A stretch of DNA of 64,000 nucleotides from Komagataeibacter saccharivorans (GTDB taxonomy: Bacteria > Pseudomonadota > Alphaproteobacteria > Acetobacterales > Acetobacteraceae), in the NCBI RefSeq assembly GCF_003207825.1, contig NZ_NKTY01000003.1:124001-188000 (forward strand). The letters run 5' to 3'. The translations under genes and the position numbers were made by a program. Of the stretch, positions 31,416 through 41,420 are shown one piece after another (positions within the stretch are counted from its first letter, which is position 1; every line of letters starts with the position of its first letter). The notes under the pieces were generated by a model. The model ran no database searches, was not told where the DNA came from, and was given only the letters and a program-made list of their open reading frames with translations.

Positions 31416-32278
31416 CAGATAATATAATCAATCGGCGGCAGCATCTGGTCCATGGTGAAGGCGGGCAGGCCGGAATGCCGGGTCCCCACGATACGCGCGG
31501 GATTTCCGACCACGGTGGTATAGGGCGGCACGGATTCCAGCACGATGGACCCCGCGCCAACCTTCGCCCCCTCCCCGATTTCGATATTGCCCAGAATCTT
31601 CGCCCCGGCCCCGATCAGCACGCCGCGCCGCACCTTGGGGTGGCGGTCGCCCACATTCTTGCCCGTGCCACCAAGGGTCACGCCCTGCAGCAGGGAGACA
31701 TCATCTTCCAGAACCGAAGTTTCCCCGATCACGATGCCCGTGCCATGGTCGAGCAGGATGCGCCGCCCCAGCCGGGCAGCGGGGTGGATATCCACCGCAA
31801 ACAGTTCCGAACACCGGCTCTGCAGATGCAGCGCCAGATAACTGCGGTCGTTGTGCCACAGCCAGTGCGCCACGCGGTGGCTCTGTACGGCATGATAACC
31901 CTTGAAGAACAGGAAAGGCGTCACGTAATCCGCCGTGGCCGGGTCGCGTTCGCGTATGGCCACCAGATCCGCCGCCGCCGCATGCACGATGTCCGGATCG
32001 GCTTCGAATACTTCCGTCACCAGTTCGGCCAGCGCATCATCCGCCACGGAGCGATCGCCCAGCTTGCGTCCGATCAGCGCGGCCAGCGCGCCACGGAAGG
32101 ACGCATGGTTGCGGATGCCCGTCGCCACCAGCCCCTTGACCAGCGGGTCGCAGCAGCCGCAGGCGCCGCTCAGGATTTCCTGCCACAGCACGTCGGGATC
32201 GACATGCCCCAGCGTGGGTGGCCATACGCGGCTGACGCGCGGGTTTGCGGGAATGACGGCAGACTGCTTTTCTGACAT
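31415..32278 (-). CDS. cysE: Serine O-acetyltransferase
   Basis: CysE acetylates serine with acetyl-CoA to make O-acetylserine, the carbon skeleton for cysteine. The 287-residue protein has the N-terminal helical domain (with KGYHAVQSHRVAHWLW containing the catalytic-site His) and the left-handed beta-helix built from hexapeptides such as IGETSVLEDDVSLLQGVTLG and KILGNIEIGEGAKVGAGSIV. The chosen ATG follows GGAA; a larger frame begins 12 codons upstream. It is second in an operon after the UbiH-family gene. A cysteine source is also needed by the desulfurases at 53-56 kb. Confidence 0.93.
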   Translation of the reverse strand: MSEKQSAVIPANPRVSRVWPPTLGHVDPDVLWQEILSGACGCCDPLVKGLVATGIRNHASFRGALAALIGRKLGDRSVADDALAELVTEVFEADPDIVHAAAADLVAIRERDPATADYVTPFLFFKGYHAVQSHRVAHWLWHNDRSYLALHLQSRCSELFAVDIHPAARLGRRILLDHGTGIVIGETSVLEDDVSLLQGVTLGGTGKNVGDRHPKVRRGVLIGAGAKILGNIEIGEGAKVGAGSIVLESVPPYTTVVGNPARIVGTRHSGLPAFTMDQMLPPIDYII

Positions 32279-32331
32279 GACATATCCGTTCCGGCCTGAC
32301 GGCCGCGTTAACATGCAAGAGCGCGCCCTGT

Positions 32332-33564
32332 TTACAGCCCCATCGCGTGCCGGGCAAAACTGCGCCGCAGGGGGGTGATGCGATTGACCGCCGCAAGCCC
32401 CACGTCGCGGGCCAGACGCAGCGCGGGATTGTCATTGCCAAAAAGCCGCTCCAGCACGTCGGTTGCCGCCAGCATGAGCATATTGGCCGGGCGCGTGCGC
32501 GCCTGATAGCTGCGCAGCACCTCCGGCGCGCCCACATCGCCGCCACGGCCATGCACGCCCACCAGAACCTCCGTCAGTGCGATCACATCGCGAAATCCCA
32601 GATTGAGCCCCTGCCCCGCGATGGGATGGACGCCATGCGCCGCGTCCCCCACCAGCGCCAGCCGCGTATCGACATAACGCTGCGCGTACTGGGCGGAAAG
32701 CGGGTACACCCACCGCCGCCCGACCGGGGTCACGGCTCCCAGCCACTCATCGCCCATGCGGCGGCGGATTTCATGGGTGAAGGCTTCATGTGGCAGTTCG
32801 GCCTGCCGGTAGGCCACTTTCTCGCTTTCGGTCCAGACCAGCGCGGACAGGTTGGGATATTCGGCGGTCGGGGCCATGGGAAGCTGCGCGAAGGGACCGG
32901 CGGGCAGGAAATGTTCCAGCGCACGTCCTTCATGCGGGCGTTCATGGGCCACGGCGCACACGATACCGCACTGGTTGTACGGCAGGCGGGTGACGGGTAT
33001 ACGGGCCTGTTCGCGCAGCGGGCTGCGACGCCCCTCCGCCGCGATGACAAGGCGGGCATTGATGACGCGCCCGCTGGTGGTGCGGATTACCGCCCCTTCC
33101 GCCGTGCGGGTGACGCGCGCTTCATCGGGGGCGAAAACCTGTATGCCCGGCGTTGCGTATAATGTCGCATTCAGGGCGACACGCAGGGCACGGGCCTCGA
33201 TCATCGCGCCGAAGGGCTGGTCCGCATCTTCACGCCCGAATTCCAGAAACAGGCGCGAGGGCGGCTGACCCGGCCGGCCGTCCGTGACACGGATTTCGCG
33301 GATGTCGCACGAATCCATGGGCAGGCGCGCCCATACCCCCGCCTGTTCCAGCAGGCGGCGCGAACCGGCGGCAATGGCATAGGCGCGCCCGTCAAAGGCG
33401 GGATGTTCCATGGGCGGCAGTTCGGCACGGTCGATGATGGCGACCCGCATGCCGCCCTGCGCCAGACGGCAGGCCAGCGTGACACCGACAGGCCCGGCCC
33501 CCACGATGCAGACATCGGCCGCAATGGCGTCGGGCGTGGTGCTGGATGTCATGGTGGCGGTCAT
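32332..33564 (-). CDS. UbiH/UbiF/COQ6-family FAD monooxygenase
   Basis: Members hydroxylate the aromatic ring of ubiquinone precursors. The 410-residue protein has the FAD fold DVCIVGAGPVGVTLACRL, the DRAELPP acidic end of the second strand, and the second FAD motif ALVGDAAHGVHPIAGQGLNL. It is closest in feel to the UbiH/VisC group, but which ring position it hydroxylates cannot be read from the sequence. The ATG at 33564 follows AGGA; the frame stays open for 53 more codons upstream without similarity. It is first in the operon with cysE, the flavoprotein and the HerA-like gene. Confidence 0.87.
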   Translation of the reverse strand: MTATMTSSTTPDAIAADVCIVGAGPVGVTLACRLAQGGMRVAIIDRAELPPMEHPAFDGRAYAIAAGSRRLLEQAGVWARLPMDSCDIREIRVTDGRPGQPPSRLFLEFGREDADQPFGAMIEARALRVALNATLYATPGIQVFAPDEARVTRTAEGAVIRTTSGRVINARLVIAAEGRRSPLREQARIPVTRLPYNQCGIVCAVAHERPHEGRALEHFLPAGPFAQLPMAPTAEYPNLSALVWTESEKVAYRQAELPHEAFTHEIRRRMGDEWLGAVTPVGRRWVYPLSAQYAQRYVDTRLALVGDAAHGVHPIAGQGLNLGFRDVIALTEVLVGVHGRGGDVGAPEVLRSYQARTRPANMLMLAATDVLERLFGNDNPALRLARDVGLAAVNRITPLRRSFARHAMGL

Positions 33565-33698
33565 CGTGTTTCCTGTTCTGGACCCTGCGGGCGGGGCAAG
33601 CCCACCGGATTTACTCCCCACACGGGGGAACGCACAAGCGCGCTTACCATATCGGCCATACGAAGGCGGATGACATGTATCATCCAATCGGGGTATAG

Positions 33699-34106
<408 letters not shown>

Positions 34107-34147
34107 CGCCTTATTTCCACTATATTATTTCAGGACTGACCAAGCTC

Positions 34148-34636
34148 ATGGCCACATCATTCCGTTTCAAGATTGCAACCGTTTCGCTGCTGGCGCTCAC
34201 CCTGTCCACCGGTGCGGCACAGGCGCGTGAAACCGCCAAGGCATGCCACCAGAAATTTACCGCCGCCCGCACTGCCGGCACCCTGAACGGGCAGTCCTAC
34301 AAGGCATTCAAGGCCGCGCAGTGTGACACCGACACGGCGGAAGCAACAACCGCTGCCCGCCCCGCAACGGAAAGCGCACCGGCTGCGGCACCCGTGGCGA
34401 CCACGCCTGCCCCGCATGCCACGGCTCCGGCCACGACCGCCGCCGCATCGACCACGGCGACGATGCCCGACGCCATTTCCCCCAAATACAGCAAGGAATC
34501 AGCAGGCAAGGCCCGCATGCACACCTGCCTTGACCAGTACAATGCCAACAAGGCTGCCAACGCCAATGGCGGACTGCGCTGGATCCAGCGCGGCGGCGGC
34601 TATTACAGCACCTGCAACGCCAAACTGAAGGGCTGA
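34148..34636 (+). CDS. Small exported protein with paired cysteine motifs, function unknown
   Basis: The 162-residue product has a Sec signal (SLLALTLSTGAAQA, cleavage near residue 27). Two short segments look related: CHQKFTAARTAGTLNGQSY ending in a Cys, and near the C-terminus CLDQYNANKAANANGGLRW, also ending in a Cys. Each has Cys, about 24-30 residues with an aromatic-Lys pattern, then Cys, which suggests one disulfide per unit. They are joined by a 70-residue Ala/Thr/Pro linker. I do not recognise the family. It is likely periplasmic. Confidence 0.7.
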   Translation: MATSFRFKIATVSLLALTLSTGAAQARETAKACHQKFTAARTAGTLNGQSYKAFKAAQCDTDTAEATTAARPATESAPAAAPVATTPAPHATAPATTAAASTTATMPDAISPKYSKESAGKARMHTCLDQYNANKAANANGGLRWIQRGGGYYSTCNAKLKG

Positions 34637-34661
34637 GCGCCCGCCTGCATCCGGGACGACC

Positions 34662-35620
34662 TTACGGTCGCTCCGGCCGCCCGGGCGCGGGACGGACAAA
34701 GGCCTGATTGACGGCATACGAAATCCACACGCGGTGCGTGGCGAACCAGTCCGATCCCAGCAGCATTTCCAGATGCTCGCGCAGTGGAGCCACGGTCAGC
34801 GTGACATTGCGTTCCAGTTCATGGCCGACCTGCAGACTGTCAAAACGGTGCCAGTGGTAGATGTCCCTGTGCCCGTCCACGCTTGCGGTCACGCCACCGG
34901 GGTCACGTTCCAGCCGGGACTGGCTGACACCGGCGCGATGGGCCACTTCGGGCGAGACGATGCGCGAGCGCGCGCCACTGTCCAGCAATGCCGTAACCGG
35001 CCTGCCATCCAGCCCCACCGTCAGCAGGAAGCGGTTGTCCTGCCGGGTCAGGGGCAGGGTTTCATAGGGTCCGTCCCATGCCGGTGGCGGGGCGCATACC
35101 AGTGAGGCATGCTGGATATTCCACAGGGTCAGCGTGCCGCCGGGCACGTTCACGTCCAGATCGAAACGCGACAGGATATCGCCCCCCAGCAGGCCCGCGA
35201 CGGGCGGCTGGATCATCGGCTTGCCCGGCAGTTCGCCCACCGGTACGGAACGCGGCCCGAAATCCACATTACCCACCCGCAGGTCCGGCACCATGGCATT
35301 GGGGGTCGCCTGCGCCACACCACCCGTACCGTGAACGATGGTTTCATGGTCGGGATCAAGCCGCAGGCGCAGATAACCCACCATATCGGGCGTAAGCAGG
35401 CCCCCGTCGGACCCGGTATCGACCAGCGCGCTCAGTTCATGACCCGCGATACTGACAACGATGGAAAGGTAGCCGCCATCATCACGCAGGGGCACCTGGG
35501 CTACGCGTTCATGATTGCACAGCCGCGCGGTATCCTGTGCGCGGCTGCTGCCCTGTCCCATGCCGGTCATGGCAATGGCGGCCAGCAGGCAGGCCGCCAG
35601 GCACGAACGCGCGCGCGCCA

Positions 35621-35621
<1 letters not shown>
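34662..35621 (-). CDS. Exported protein with two retropepsin-like aspartic protease domains
   Basis: A GTG start at 35621 overlaps the pip stop (TAGTG) and gives 319 residues beginning with a signal peptide (RSCLAACLLAAIAMTGMGQG). The chain then holds two similar halves. The first has SALVDTGSDGGLL (Asp68) and GLLGGDILSRFDLDVN; the second has TALLDSGARSRIV (Asp214) and MLLGSDWFATHRVWI. Each half is a retropepsin-like fold with its own D[TS]G motif, so the two catalytic loops could assemble as an intramolecular dimer, as in pepsins. The substrate is unknown. It follows xerC and pip on the same strand. Confidence 0.8.
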
Positions 35622-36589
<968 letters not shown>

Positions 36590-37597
36590 TCATCGTGCAG
36601 TATCGGGCGGAGTATCGGTGGCATGCGGATGGGCGCGTGTCCAGACATCCAGAAGCCGGGCCTCATCGGCAAGGGTATAGCGCTGGGTCGTGGACAGGCT
36701 GGCATGGCCCAGCAGGTCCTGTATCACGCGCAGGTCGGCCCCGCCTTCCATAAGGTGGGTCGCAAAGGAATGTCGTAAGGCATGGGGCGTTGCATGGTCA
36801 GGCAGCCCCGCCATGTGCCGCCATGTGCGCATGGCGCGCTGGGCAATTCCGGCCTGAAGCCGGCCACCACGCACGCCCACGAACAGTGGCGCATCCGCGT
36901 GCGGCAGCGGATGCACGCCCCGCCAGTGTTCCAGTGCTTCCATTACCCGGGGCAGGACGGGAACCATGCGTTCCCGATCACCCTTGCCGCGCACGCGCAG
37001 CACGCCATCACCTTTCGTGACATCGCCCAGCGCGCGTGCCTGATCCAGATCGCGTATATCCAGTCCCAGCGCTTCGGAAATACGCAGCCCGCACCCGTAA
37101 AGCAGCATGAACAGGGCGCCGTCGCGTATCTGCGCCATCGGGGTATGGGCAAGGTCGGACACGCCTTCCGGGACGTCGAGCGCCTGCGCTCGGGCCAGCG
37201 GGCGCGGCAGCGGGCGGCGCGTGCGCGGCGTGGCCAGCAGGGCCGGAGCAGGATTGTCCACCCCGTGATACCGGGCAAGGTAGCGGAAAAATGACCGCAG
37301 CGCCGAGACCCGCCGCGCGCGCGTGCGGGCCGCACGGTCCTGCGTGGTGGTGCGCCTGCCACTCAGGGCGGCAGCATGTTCATGGGCAAGCCAGGCGCGC
37401 AGATCGGCAAGGGACAGGCCAGCAAGCGTCCCCATATCCGGCTCCGCCCCGATATGTCCGGTCACGAACGCAATGAAACGGTCCAGATCGCCACGATAGG
37501 CCGTAAGCGTAAGGGGGGAGGCACGGCGTTCGGTCTCCATCCACTGCAGAAAGGCATCGCGTGCCCCGGTCGCCATCATGCCGCCAGCCCTTTTCAT
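36590..37597 (-). CDS. xerC: Tyrosine recombinase XerC
   Basis: XerC, with XerD, resolves chromosome dimers at dif. The 335-residue protein has the N-terminal SAM-like domain (FLQWMETERRASPLTLTAYR) and the catalytic domain with the active-site set: Arg in CGLRISEALGLD, Lys in VRGKGDRERMVP, HALRHSFATHL (His and Arg), LGHASLSTTQRYT (His and Tyr). No phage or attachment site is nearby, so this is the core chromosomal enzyme. The start could also be the ATG pair at 37579/37576. It is divergent from priA. Confidence 0.9.
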   Translation of the reverse strand: MKRAGGMMATGARDAFLQWMETERRASPLTLTAYRGDLDRFIAFVTGHIGAEPDMGTLAGLSLADLRAWLAHEHAAALSGRRTTTQDRAARTRARRVSALRSFFRYLARYHGVDNPAPALLATPRTRRPLPRPLARAQALDVPEGVSDLAHTPMAQIRDGALFMLLYGCGLRISEALGLDIRDLDQARALGDVTKGDGVLRVRGKGDRERMVPVLPRVMEALEHWRGVHPLPHADAPLFVGVRGGRLQAGIAQRAMRTWRHMAGLPDHATPHALRHSFATHLMEGGADLRVIQDLLGHASLSTTQRYTLADEARLLDVWTRAHPHATDTPPDTAR

Positions 37598-37727
37598 CCG
37601 GTTCCTGCCCGCCTTATACCCCGCCGGGCATTCATGCCAGCCATACGCATGCATGACTGTCTGCATGGAACTGCCCGCACATGACGGATAGACAAGACAC
37701 AGGCGCTGCCTGACGGTAGAAAAACAC

Positions 37728-39974
37728 ATGCCGCATCGCAATCCCATGCAGACAGACCTGCTTCCCCCCCCCGCCGACGGGCGCGTGCGGGTCATGCTGA
37801 CGCTGCCTTTCGCGGGGCCGCTGGACTACCTTGTGCCACCCGCGTTGGCCATGGCGCGACCGGGTGATATCGTAACCGTGCCGCTGGGCCGCCGCACGGA
37901 AACCGGCGTGATATGGGATGCGACATCCAGCCTGCCGCCGGAATTCATGCCCCCCCCGCAAAAGGAAGTGCCCGCCAGCCGCCTCAAGCCCGTCGCAGCC
38001 CGCCTTGATCTGCCGCCGCTACCCGCGCAGTTACGCCAGTTCGTGGACTGGGTTGCCGCCTACACCCTGTCGCCGCCGGGCATGGTTCTGGCCATGGCGT
38101 TGCGGGCCAACGCGCTGGCCGCCCCGCCCCGGCCCGCCAGCGGCTGGGTTGCGGCCAGCCCGCTGCCGACCGGCCTGCGGCTTACGCCCCCGCGCCAGAA
38201 GGTTCTGGACGCGGCCAGCGCATCCCCCCTTTCCACCGGCGATCTTGCCCGGCAGGCCGGGGTCAGCACGGCGGTCATACGCGGGCTTGCGCAGGCGGGC
38301 GCGCTCAACGCGGTTGAAATCACCCCGCCACCACCCTTCGCCACACCCGATCCCGCGCACTGCCCCCCGCAACTGGGCGGTGAACAGGCGCAGGTCGCCG
38401 CCGAACTGCGCGCCAGGGTAACGGAGGACGCATTTTCCATCACCCTGCTGGAAGGGGTGACGGGATCGGGCAAGACCGAAATCTACATGGAAGCCATTGC
38501 CGCCTGTCTGGACGCGGGCAGGCAGGCGCTGGTGCTGCTGCCCGAAATCGCCCTGTCGGCCCAGTGGACGGGACGCTTTGGCCGCCGGTTCGGCGCGGAA
38601 CCGGCATTATGGCATTCCGAACTGGGGTCGCGCCTGCGCCGCCTGACATGGCGGGCGGTGGCCGATGGCACGGCCCGCGTGGTGGTGGGGGCACGCTCGG
38701 CGCTGTTCCTGCCGTTCGAGCAGCTCGGGCTGATCATCGTGGACGAGGAACACGAAACCGCCTTCAAGCAGGAGGACGGCGTCACCTATCATGCCCGCGA
38801 CATGGCGGTGGTGCGCGCGCGCATGAGCCGGGCACCCGTCATTCTGGTCTCCGCAACCCCCAGCCTTGAAAGCCTTGCCAATGTCGGGGCCGGTCGCTAC
38901 CGCCACCTGCGCCTGACCGCGCGGCATGGCAACGCCACCATGCCTGAAGTGCAGACGCTGGACATGCGCGCCGACCCGCCCGAACGCGGGTTGTTCCTGT
39001 CGCCGGTGCTGACGGGTGCGATCAATGACGCCATCGGCCGGGGCGAACAGGCGATGCTGTTCCTCAACCGCCGGGGGTATGCGCCGCTTACGCTGTGCCG
39101 TACCTGTGGCCACCGCATGCAGTGCCCCAACTGCACGGCATGGCTGGTGGAACATCGCGCGCGCCATATCCTGACCTGCCACCATTGCGGATATGACGAA
39201 CCCATTCCGCAGACCTGCCCCAAATGCGCCGATACCGACAGCCTGACCCCCATCGGCCCCGGCGTGGAGCGGATAACGGAGGAAGCGCGCGCCACCTTCC
39301 CCGATGCGCGGATACTGGTCATGGCCAGCGATACGCTGAACGGTCCCGCCGCCACCGCCGCCGCCGTGGAGCGCATATCTCGGCGCGAGGTCGATCTGGT
39401 GATCGGCACGCAGATCGTGGCCAAGGGCTGGCATTTCGCCCATCTGACCCTTGTAGGCATCGTCGATGCGGATCTTGGCCTGGGGGGTGGCGACCTGCGG
39501 GCATCCGAGCGCACTGTCCAGCTCCTGCATCAGGTCGCGGGCCGCGCCGGTCGCGCGGAAGCACCGGGGCGCGTGCTGTTACAGAGCTACGTGCCCGACC
39601 ACCCGGTCATGCAGGCGCTGGTATCGGGCGATTTCGCAAGCTTCATGCAGCAGGAAGCCGAACAGCGCCGCCCCGGCTTCTGGCCGCCCTATGGCCGTCT
39701 GGCCGCCCTGATCGTCAGCGCCGATACGCCCGACGCCGCCGACATGACCGCCCGTGCGCTGGGCCAGAACGCCCCGCAGCTTGACGGCGTGCAGGTGCTT
39801 GGCCCCGCCCCCGCGCCACTGGCCATCCTGCGGGGGCGCCATCGCCACCGGCTGCTGCTGCGCGCGCGGCGCAACATCGCAGTGCAGCCGATCGTGCGCG
39901 AATGGCTTTCCCGCGTACGACCGGAACGCGGGGCGCGAATTGACGTGGATATCGACCCGGTTTCCTTCCTGTAA
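37728..39974 (+). CDS. priA: Primosomal protein N' (replication restart helicase PriA)
   Basis: PriA recognises stalled forks and D-loops and reloads the replisome. The 748-residue protein has the N-terminal 3'BD, Walker A GVTGSGKT (243-250), the DEEH box (339-342), the VSATPSLES motif, and a zinc-binding module of Cys pairs (CRTCGHRMQCPNC, CHHCG, CPKC) inserted in the helicase core, then GTQIVAKGWHFAHLTLVGIV and QVAGRAGRAEAPG. All expected motifs are intact. Two in-frame ATGs (37728 and 37746) are possible starts. It is followed after three bases by a convergent methyltransferase gene. Confidence 0.96.
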   Translation: MPHRNPMQTDLLPPPADGRVRVMLTLPFAGPLDYLVPPALAMARPGDIVTVPLGRRTETGVIWDATSSLPPEFMPPPQKEVPASRLKPVAARLDLPPLPAQLRQFVDWVAAYTLSPPGMVLAMALRANALAAPPRPASGWVAASPLPTGLRLTPPRQKVLDAASASPLSTGDLARQAGVSTAVIRGLAQAGALNAVEITPPPPFATPDPAHCPPQLGGEQAQVAAELRARVTEDAFSITLLEGVTGSGKTEIYMEAIAACLDAGRQALVLLPEIALSAQWTGRFGRRFGAEPALWHSELGSRLRRLTWRAVADGTARVVVGARSALFLPFEQLGLIIVDEEHETAFKQEDGVTYHARDMAVVRARMSRAPVILVSATPSLESLANVGAGRYRHLRLTARHGNATMPEVQTLDMRADPPERGLFLSPVLTGAINDAIGRGEQAMLFLNRRGYAPLTLCRTCGHRMQCPNCTAWLVEHRARHILTCHHCGYDEPIPQTCPKCADTDSLTPIGPGVERITEEARATFPDARILVMASDTLNGPAATAAAVERISRREVDLVIGTQIVAKGWHFAHLTLVGIVDADLGLGGGDLRASERTVQLLHQVAGRAGRAEAPGRVLLQSYVPDHPVMQALVSGDFASFMQQEAEQRRPGFWPPYGRLAALIVSADTPDAADMTARALGQNAPQLDGVQVLGPAPAPLAILRGRHRHRLLLRARRNIAVQPIVREWLSRVRPERGARIDVDIDPVSFL

Positions 39975-39977
39975 TCC

Positions 39978-41420
39978 CTATCCGGCGGCCTGAAGCTGCG
40001 CCAGATCAGACCGCCAGCCGGGCAGTGCGCGTAACGCCGCATGGCGGTCCGCATCGACCGGCGCACGGGCATGGACCACCACATAATCCCCCCGCAGCGC
40101 GCCCCTGCGCATGTCCTGCGCCAGTGATCCCGCGGAATAGGCAAGCGGCACGGCACCCAGCAGCGTCATGCCCGGCTGGCTGTCGAGTGCCCCAAGGCCA
40201 CTCCAGTCACCCCGGCGGGCGGAATTGAACACCGTCACCACAAAGCCACCCGGCCTGACCCGCGTGGCGCACCCCGCCAGAACGGCCCCCAGCGCACGAT
40301 CATAAACCGCCGTGTTCTTGTCCCGTCCCCGCGCGTTGGACACCACGATTTCCCGCGCCATCGCCACATCCAGCCCCAGCATGGCGTTCCACATCTCGCT
40401 CAGTTCAAGATAGGGCACACGGTCCCCATGCGGCGGGTCGGTCAGGAACAGTTGCACGCCCCCGGCAGGCAAGGCCGCAAGCAGGTCGCCCGCATCCATG
40501 CAGGCCAGCACCGCCGCCGGACCACCGTTCATGATATGCCCCAGATCAGTCATGGGAACTGGACGGGCATCCCCCCCTGCCACCAGTCCCCGGCGCAGGC
40601 GACCGGCACGCTGGGCGAAGCCGTTCCACACATTGCATTCAAAATGCCGCGCAGGCCGCCAGTAGCCCATGGTCCAGCTACCCGGATCGACCCGCCCGTC
40701 GCGTTTCAGCGCGCAGACCATGCGCGACATCTGGCCGATGCCCGCACTCAGGGTCAGTTCAAGCGCGCGTCGCACCGCCGCATCGTCCACCTGCCGTATG
40801 GCGTGCAGCAGCAGGTCGATATTATGCAGCGCGCGCCCGGTAAACAGATCCGGCCAGTCCAGTGCCGCGCTGGCGTTGATGCGCCCGTTATCGAACAGCG
40901 CCAGCCGCCGCCAGCCATGGGGATAATAGGCGGCAAAGCGTGCCATCATGGCGTAATCCGGGGCCTGTGCCGCGCGCGACGCCCGCCTGCGCCCGGTTGC
41001 GGGGCGATGCCATACCGCCTCGATCTCCGGGCCGTTCCACAGCAGGTGGGTGGCGATACGCCCGTCCCCGCCGCAGTAGGTCCGTTCTATTTCCGGCCGC
41101 GTCACCCGCGCCAGATGGGCAAGGGCCGCGTGGATATGCCCTTTCCCGCCCGGATCGAGCTGGAAGCGGGCAAGCTGTACCGCCAGCGGGTTAAGGTCGC
41201 CCCCCACGAAACGCCGCCCGCCGCGCACGACATCCCCCGCGATCGCACCCGTTCCCATGAACGGATCAGCCACCACATCCCCAGGCTGACTGAGGAGCGC
41301 GACCAGCCCGCGCAATGGCTCCAGCGGTTTCTTGCCCCAGTAACGGTGGAAACCGTGCAGTCCGGCATAGCGGGCTGGCGGGCCCCAGTCCGCTGTCTCA
41401 CCCATGGGGCGTTGCGTCAC
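39978..41420 (-). CDS. Solitary DNA methyltransferase-like protein with DPPH motif
   Basis: The 480-residue protein has a methyltransferase fold. Near the N-terminus FHRYWGKKPLEPLRGLV precedes an AdoMet motif I, ADPFMGTGAIAGDVV (51-65), and a strand-2 acid in GGDLNPLAV. The catalytic-type motif IV is TDPPHGDRVPYLELSEMWNA (328-347): DPPH stands where DPPY is normal. Order I-then-IV and the YLELSEMWNAML block resemble COG1743/DUF1156-like DNA methylases. A 260-residue insert lies between. No restriction gene is adjacent. The GTG start overlaps the upstream flavoprotein stop (GTGA); an ATG at 41405 is an alternative. Target sequence unknown; an RNA or other substrate is possible. Confidence 0.75.
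   Translation of the reverse strand: MTQRPMGETADWGPPARYAGLHGFHRYWGKKPLEPLRGLVALLSQPGDVVADPFMGTGAIAGDVVRGGRRFVGGDLNPLAVQLARFQLDPGGKGHIHAALAHLARVTRPEIERTYCGGDGRIATHLLWNGPEIEAVWHRPATGRRRASRAAQAPDYAMMARFAAYYPHGWRRLALFDNGRINASAALDWPDLFTGRALHNIDLLLHAIRQVDDAAVRRALELTLSAGIGQMSRMVCALKRDGRVDPGSWTMGYWRPARHFECNVWNGFAQRAGRLRRGLVAGGDARPVPMTDLGHIMNGGPAAVLACMDAGDLLAALPAGGVQLFLTDPPHGDRVPYLELSEMWNAMLGLDVAMAREIVVSNARGRDKNTAVYDRALGAVLAGCATRVRPGGFVVTVFNSARRGDWSGLGALDSQPGMTLLGAVPLAYSAGSLAQDMRRGALRGDYVVVHARAPVDADRHAALRALPGWRSDLAQLQAAG

Noticed and set aside
36590-37597. XerC-like recombinase as a phage or island integrase
   Set aside because: Sequence and neighbours (pip, priA) fit the chromosomal XerC; no att-like repeats seen.
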